Assembly (NCBI GenBank): GCA_947034885.2
Contig: OX344755.2
Location: 28,217,052-28,281,051, forward strand
DNA length: 64,000 nucleotides
Source: Thuidium tamariscinum
Taxonomy: Eukaryota; Streptophyta; Bryopsida; Hypnales; Thuidiaceae
Direction of reading: 5' to 3'
Part shown: piece by piece, positions 60,737-64,000 of the stretch
How the letters are laid out: the number at the start of each line of letters is the position of its first letter
Numbering within the stretch: the stretch's first letter is position 1
The notes under the pieces: model-generated
The model's database searches: none
Told to the model about the DNA's origin: nothing
Seen by the model: the letters and a program-made list of their open reading frames with translations, nothing else
Made by a program: the position numbers and the translations under genes

Positions 60737-62490
60737 ATTTGTCTTGCAACTGAGAAGTTTGCGCGTCTTGATATCAACTAAACACCTCGGAGATTTCCTC
60801 GGCCACGAGAGTAACTCCGTAGGCTCTTGAATGGTGTGCATTTTTGAATTTTAATCACATTGAATTTCACAGCATATTTTTTGTAGTAATTCTGTAGAAC
60901 TGGATTAGATATTACAATGTGATCACGTTGAATTTGTCTTGCAACTGGGAAGTTTACGCGTCTTGATATCAACTAAACAACGAGGAGATTTCCTCGGCCA
61001 ATAGACCAACTCCGTAGGCTCTTGAATGGTGTGCATTTTTGAATTTTAATCGCATTGAATTTCACAGCATATTTTTTGTAGTAATTCTGTAGAACTGGAT
61101 TAGATATTACAATGTGATCACGTTGAATTTGTCTTGCAACTGGGAAGTTTACGCGTCTTGATATCAACTAAACAACGAGGAGATTTCCTCGGCCAAGAGA
61201 CCAACTCCGTAGGCTCTTGAATGGTGTGCATTTTTGAATTTTAATCGCATTGAATTTCACAGCATATTTTCTGTAGTAATTCTATAGAACTGGATTAGAT
61301 ATTACAATGTGATCACGTTGAATTTGTATTGCAACTGAGAAGTTTGCGCGTCTTGATATCAACTAAACACCTCGGAGATTTCCTCGGCCACGAGAGTAAC
61401 TCCGTAGGCTCTTGAATGGTGTGCATTTTTGAATTTAATCGCATTGAATTTCACAGCATATTTTTTGTAGTAATTCTATAGAACTGGATTAGATATTACA
61501 ATGTGATCACGTTGAATTTGTATTGCAACTGAGAAGTTTGCGCGTCTTGATATCAACTAAACACCTCGGAGATTTCCTCGGCCACGAGAGTAACTCCGTA
61601 GGCTCTTGATTGGTGTGCATTTTTGAATTTTAATCACATTGAATTTCACAGCATATTTTTTGTAGTAATTCTGTAGAACTGGATTAGATATTACAATGTG
61701 ATCACGTTGAATTTGTCTTGCAACTGGGAAGTTTACGCGTCTTGATATCAACTAAACAACGAGGAGATTTCCCCGGCCAAGAGACCAACTCCGTAGGCTC
61801 TTGAATGGTGTGCATTTTTGAATTTTAATCGCATTGAATTTCACAGCATATTTTTTGTAGTAATTCTATTGAACTGGATTAGATATTACAATGTGATCAC
61901 GTTGAATTTGTCTTGCAACTGAGAAGTTTGCGCGTCTTGATATCAACTAAACACCTCGGAGATTTCCTCGGCCACGAGAGTAACTCCGTAGGCTCTTGAA
62001 TGGTGTGCATTTTTGAATTTTAATCGCATTGAATTTCACAGCATATTTTTTGTAGTAATTCTATAGAACTGGATTAGATATTACAATGTGATCACGTTGA
62101 ATTTGTCTTGCAACTGAGAAGTTTGCGCGTCTTGATATCAACTAAACACCTCGGAGATTTCCTCGGCCACGAGAGTAACTCCGTAGGCTCTTGAATGGTG
62201 TGCATTTTTGAATTTTAATCACATTGAATTTCACAGCATATTTTTTGTATTAATTCTGTAGAACTGGATTAGATATTACAATGTGATCACGTTGAATTTG
62301 TCTTGCAACTGGGAAGTTTACGCGTCTTGATATCAACTAAACAACGAGGAGATTTCCCCGGCCAAGAGACCAACTCCGTAGGCTCTTGAATGGTGTGCAT
62401 TTTTGAATTTTAATCGCATTGAATTTCACAGCATATTTTTTGTAGTAATTCTGTAGAACTGGATTAGATATTACAATGTGATCACGTTGA
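60737..62490 (+). repeat. Right array: 9-monomer unit with a deletion monomer
   Basis: aatcacatt B, a ggccaatagacc monomer, a ggccaagagacc monomer, a 194-bp B (61322), aatcacatt B with a private gattggtg (61516), A with ttctattgaa, B, aatcacatt B with gtattaattc (62101), and A with ttctgtagaa. This is the 7-monomer pattern with one B inserted and a mixed end leading into the block at 62491. Confidence 0.75.
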
Positions 62491-64000
62491 ATTTGTCTTG
62501 CAACTGGGAAGTTTACGCGTCTTGATATCAACTAAACAACGAGGAGATTTCCCCGGCCAAGAGACCAACTCCGTAGGCTCTTGAATGGTGTGCATTTTTG
62601 AATTTTAATCGCATTGAATTTCACAGCATATTTTTCGTAGTAATTCTATAGAACTGGATTAGATATTACAATGTGATCACGTTGAATTTGTCTTGCAACT
62701 GAGAAGTTTGCGCGTCTTGATATCAACTAAACACCTCGGAGATTTCCTCGGCCACGAGAGTAACTCCGTAGGCTCTTGAATGCTGTGCATTTTTGAATTT
62801 TAATCGCATTGAATTTCACAGCATATTTTTTGTAGTAATTCTATAGAACTGGATTAGATATTACAATGTGATCACGTTGAATTTGTATTGCAACTGAGAA
62901 GTTTGCGCGTCTTGATATCAACTAAACACCTCGGAGATTTCCTCGGCCACGAGAGTAACTCCGTAGGCTCTTGAATGGTGTGCATTTTTGAATTTAATCG
63001 CATTGAATTTCACAGCATATTTTTTGTAGTAATTCTATAGAACTGGATTAGATATTACAATGTGATCACGTTGAATTTGTCTTGCAACTGGGAAGTTTAC
63101 GCGTCTTGATATCAACTAAACAACGAGGAGATTTCCCCGGCCAAGAGACCGACTCCGTAGGCTCTTGAATGGTGTGCATTTTTGAATTTTAATCGCATTG
63201 AATTTCACAGCATATTTTTTGTAGTAATTCTATAGAACTGGATTAGATATTACAATGTGATCACGTTGAATTTGTCTTGCAACTGAGAAGTTTGCGCGTC
63301 TTGATATCAACTAAACACCTCGGAGATTTCCTCGGCCACGAGAGTAACTCCGTAGGCTCTTGAATGGTGTGCATTTTTGAATTTTAATCGCATTGAATTT
63401 CACAGCATATTTTTTGTATTAATTCTGTAGAACTGGATTAGATATTACAATGTGATCACGTTGAATTTGTATTGCAACTGAGAAGTTTGCGCGTCTTGAT
63501 ATCAACTAAACACCTCGGAGATTTCCTCGGCCACGAGAGTAACTCCGTAGGCTCTTGAATGGTGTGCATTTTTGAATTTTAATCGCATTGAATTTCACAG
63601 CATATTTTTTGTAGTAATTCTATAGAACTGGATTAGATATTACAATGTGATCACGTTGAATTTGTCTTGCAACTGAGAAGTTTGCGCGTCTTGATATCAA
63701 CTAAACACCTCGGAGATTTCCTCGGCCACGAGAGTAACTCCGTAGGCTCTTGAATGGTGTGCATTTTTGAATTTTAATCGCATTGAATTTCACAGCATAT
63801 TTTTTGTAGTAATTCTATAGAACTGGATTAGATATTACAATGTGATCACGTTGAATTTGTATTGCAACTGAGAAGTTTGCGCGTCTTGATATCAACTAAA
63901 CACCTCGGAGATTTCCTCGGCCACGAGAGTAACTCCGTAGGCTCTTGAATGGTGTGCATTTTTGAATTTTAATCGCATTGAATTTCACAGCATATTTTTT
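62491..64000 (+). repeat. Right array: third copy of the marked five-monomer block plus tail
   Basis: 62491-63464 carries, in order, tttttcgtag, gaatgctg, a one-base deletion, gagaccgac and gtattaattc. These five monomers also stand at 53718-54691 and 55667-56640. The block is followed by B monomers to the window end; the last is cut at its position 146. Confidence 0.85.

Larger units (their letters stand above)
53087..64000 (+). repeat. Tandem satellite array, 195-bp monomer, right subfamily
   Basis: The same monomer in the same orientation continues after the N run: a 46-bp partial, 55 complete monomers from 53133, and a 146-bp partial at the right end. Its diagnostic bases are rare or absent to the left. 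They are atttgtattg (c7 to a), caactggga (a17 to g), ttctgtagaa (a158 to g), gtattaattc, aatcacatt, ttttctgtag and ggccaatagacc. Conversely, the left-side markers tttttcaat, gaacagg, caactaag and the gatcgtttt or gatcaag ends are missing here. The array is therefore a distinct subfamily or an older part of the same locus. Four monomers have lost one base (54108, 56057, 61322 and 62881) and one has gained a base (58201). Confidence 0.97.

Noticed and set aside
1..64000. CRISPR array
   Set aside because: The 195-bp units follow each other without unique spacers, and no cas gene is near.
1..64000. Human or primate alpha satellite, or Arabidopsis-type 178-bp satellite
   Set aside because: The monomer length is 195 bp and the sequence shows none of the stretches I know from those families.
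1..64000. Ribosomal intergenic spacer repeats, tRNA or 5S rRNA clusters
   Set aside because: No rRNA or tRNA sequence or RNA polymerase III box pair was seen in the monomer, and no longer transcription unit interrupts the array.

Overview
The whole window is satellite DNA. A single monomer of about 195 bp is repeated head to tail, always in the same orientation, from the first base to the last. By hand count there are 326 complete monomers: 271 before a run of 200 N (52887-53086) and 55 after it, plus three partial ones at the gap and at the right end. Monomer lengths are 195 bp, or 194/196 bp where one base is lost or gained. I see no gene, RNA gene, transposon, CRISPR array or unique sequence. 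The array runs off both ends, so its true size exceeds 64 kb. This is a eukaryotic centromeric, pericentromeric or other heterochromatic array. I do not recognise the monomer and cannot name the species. One monomer is about 37% GC and its CpG count is close to the random expectation, so long-term germline CpG methylation is unlikely. That leans towards an insect such as a dipteran, or another invertebrate, rather than a vertebrate or plant.

Monomer code used below, with monomer position 1 = window base 1. Two main classes differ in a block at positions 49-76. Class A reads aacaacgagg...ccccggccaaggg; class B reads aacacctcgg...cctcggccacgag. P = A with gtttacgcg and tttttgaat/aatcgc. Q = A with tttttcaat/aatggc. 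G = A with tttttgaat/aatggc. R = B with caactaag and aatcgc. S = B with caactgag and aatcgc. T = B with aatggc, often followed by gaacagg. V = A with caactaag and gatgtca. U = A with gtttgcgcg, tttttcaat, gaacagg and gatcaag. P2 = P with aagagacc. A prime marks a monomer ending gatcgttttga instead of gatcacgttga.

Layout. 1-2340: loosely alternating A/B monomers. 2341-17150: a heterogeneous, A-rich part with several local duplications and a marked lineage of 194-bp monomers. 17151-26120: a perfect tandem duplication of 23 monomers (2 x 4485 bp) with a chimeric junction monomer. 23781-41916: higher-order units of mostly 9, 11 and 12 monomers beginning with T. 41917-48156: a 12-monomer unit marked by U, present twice plus a partial copy. 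48157-52886: further 12- and 9-monomer units. 53087-64000: a separate subfamily with its own diagnostic bases and its own 7- to 12-monomer units.

No genes work together here. The content is the history of unequal exchange and gene conversion in the array, plus sequence elements held constant inside the monomer: three perfect 8-10 bp palindromes, a 30-bp near-invariant core and a hypervariable triplet.
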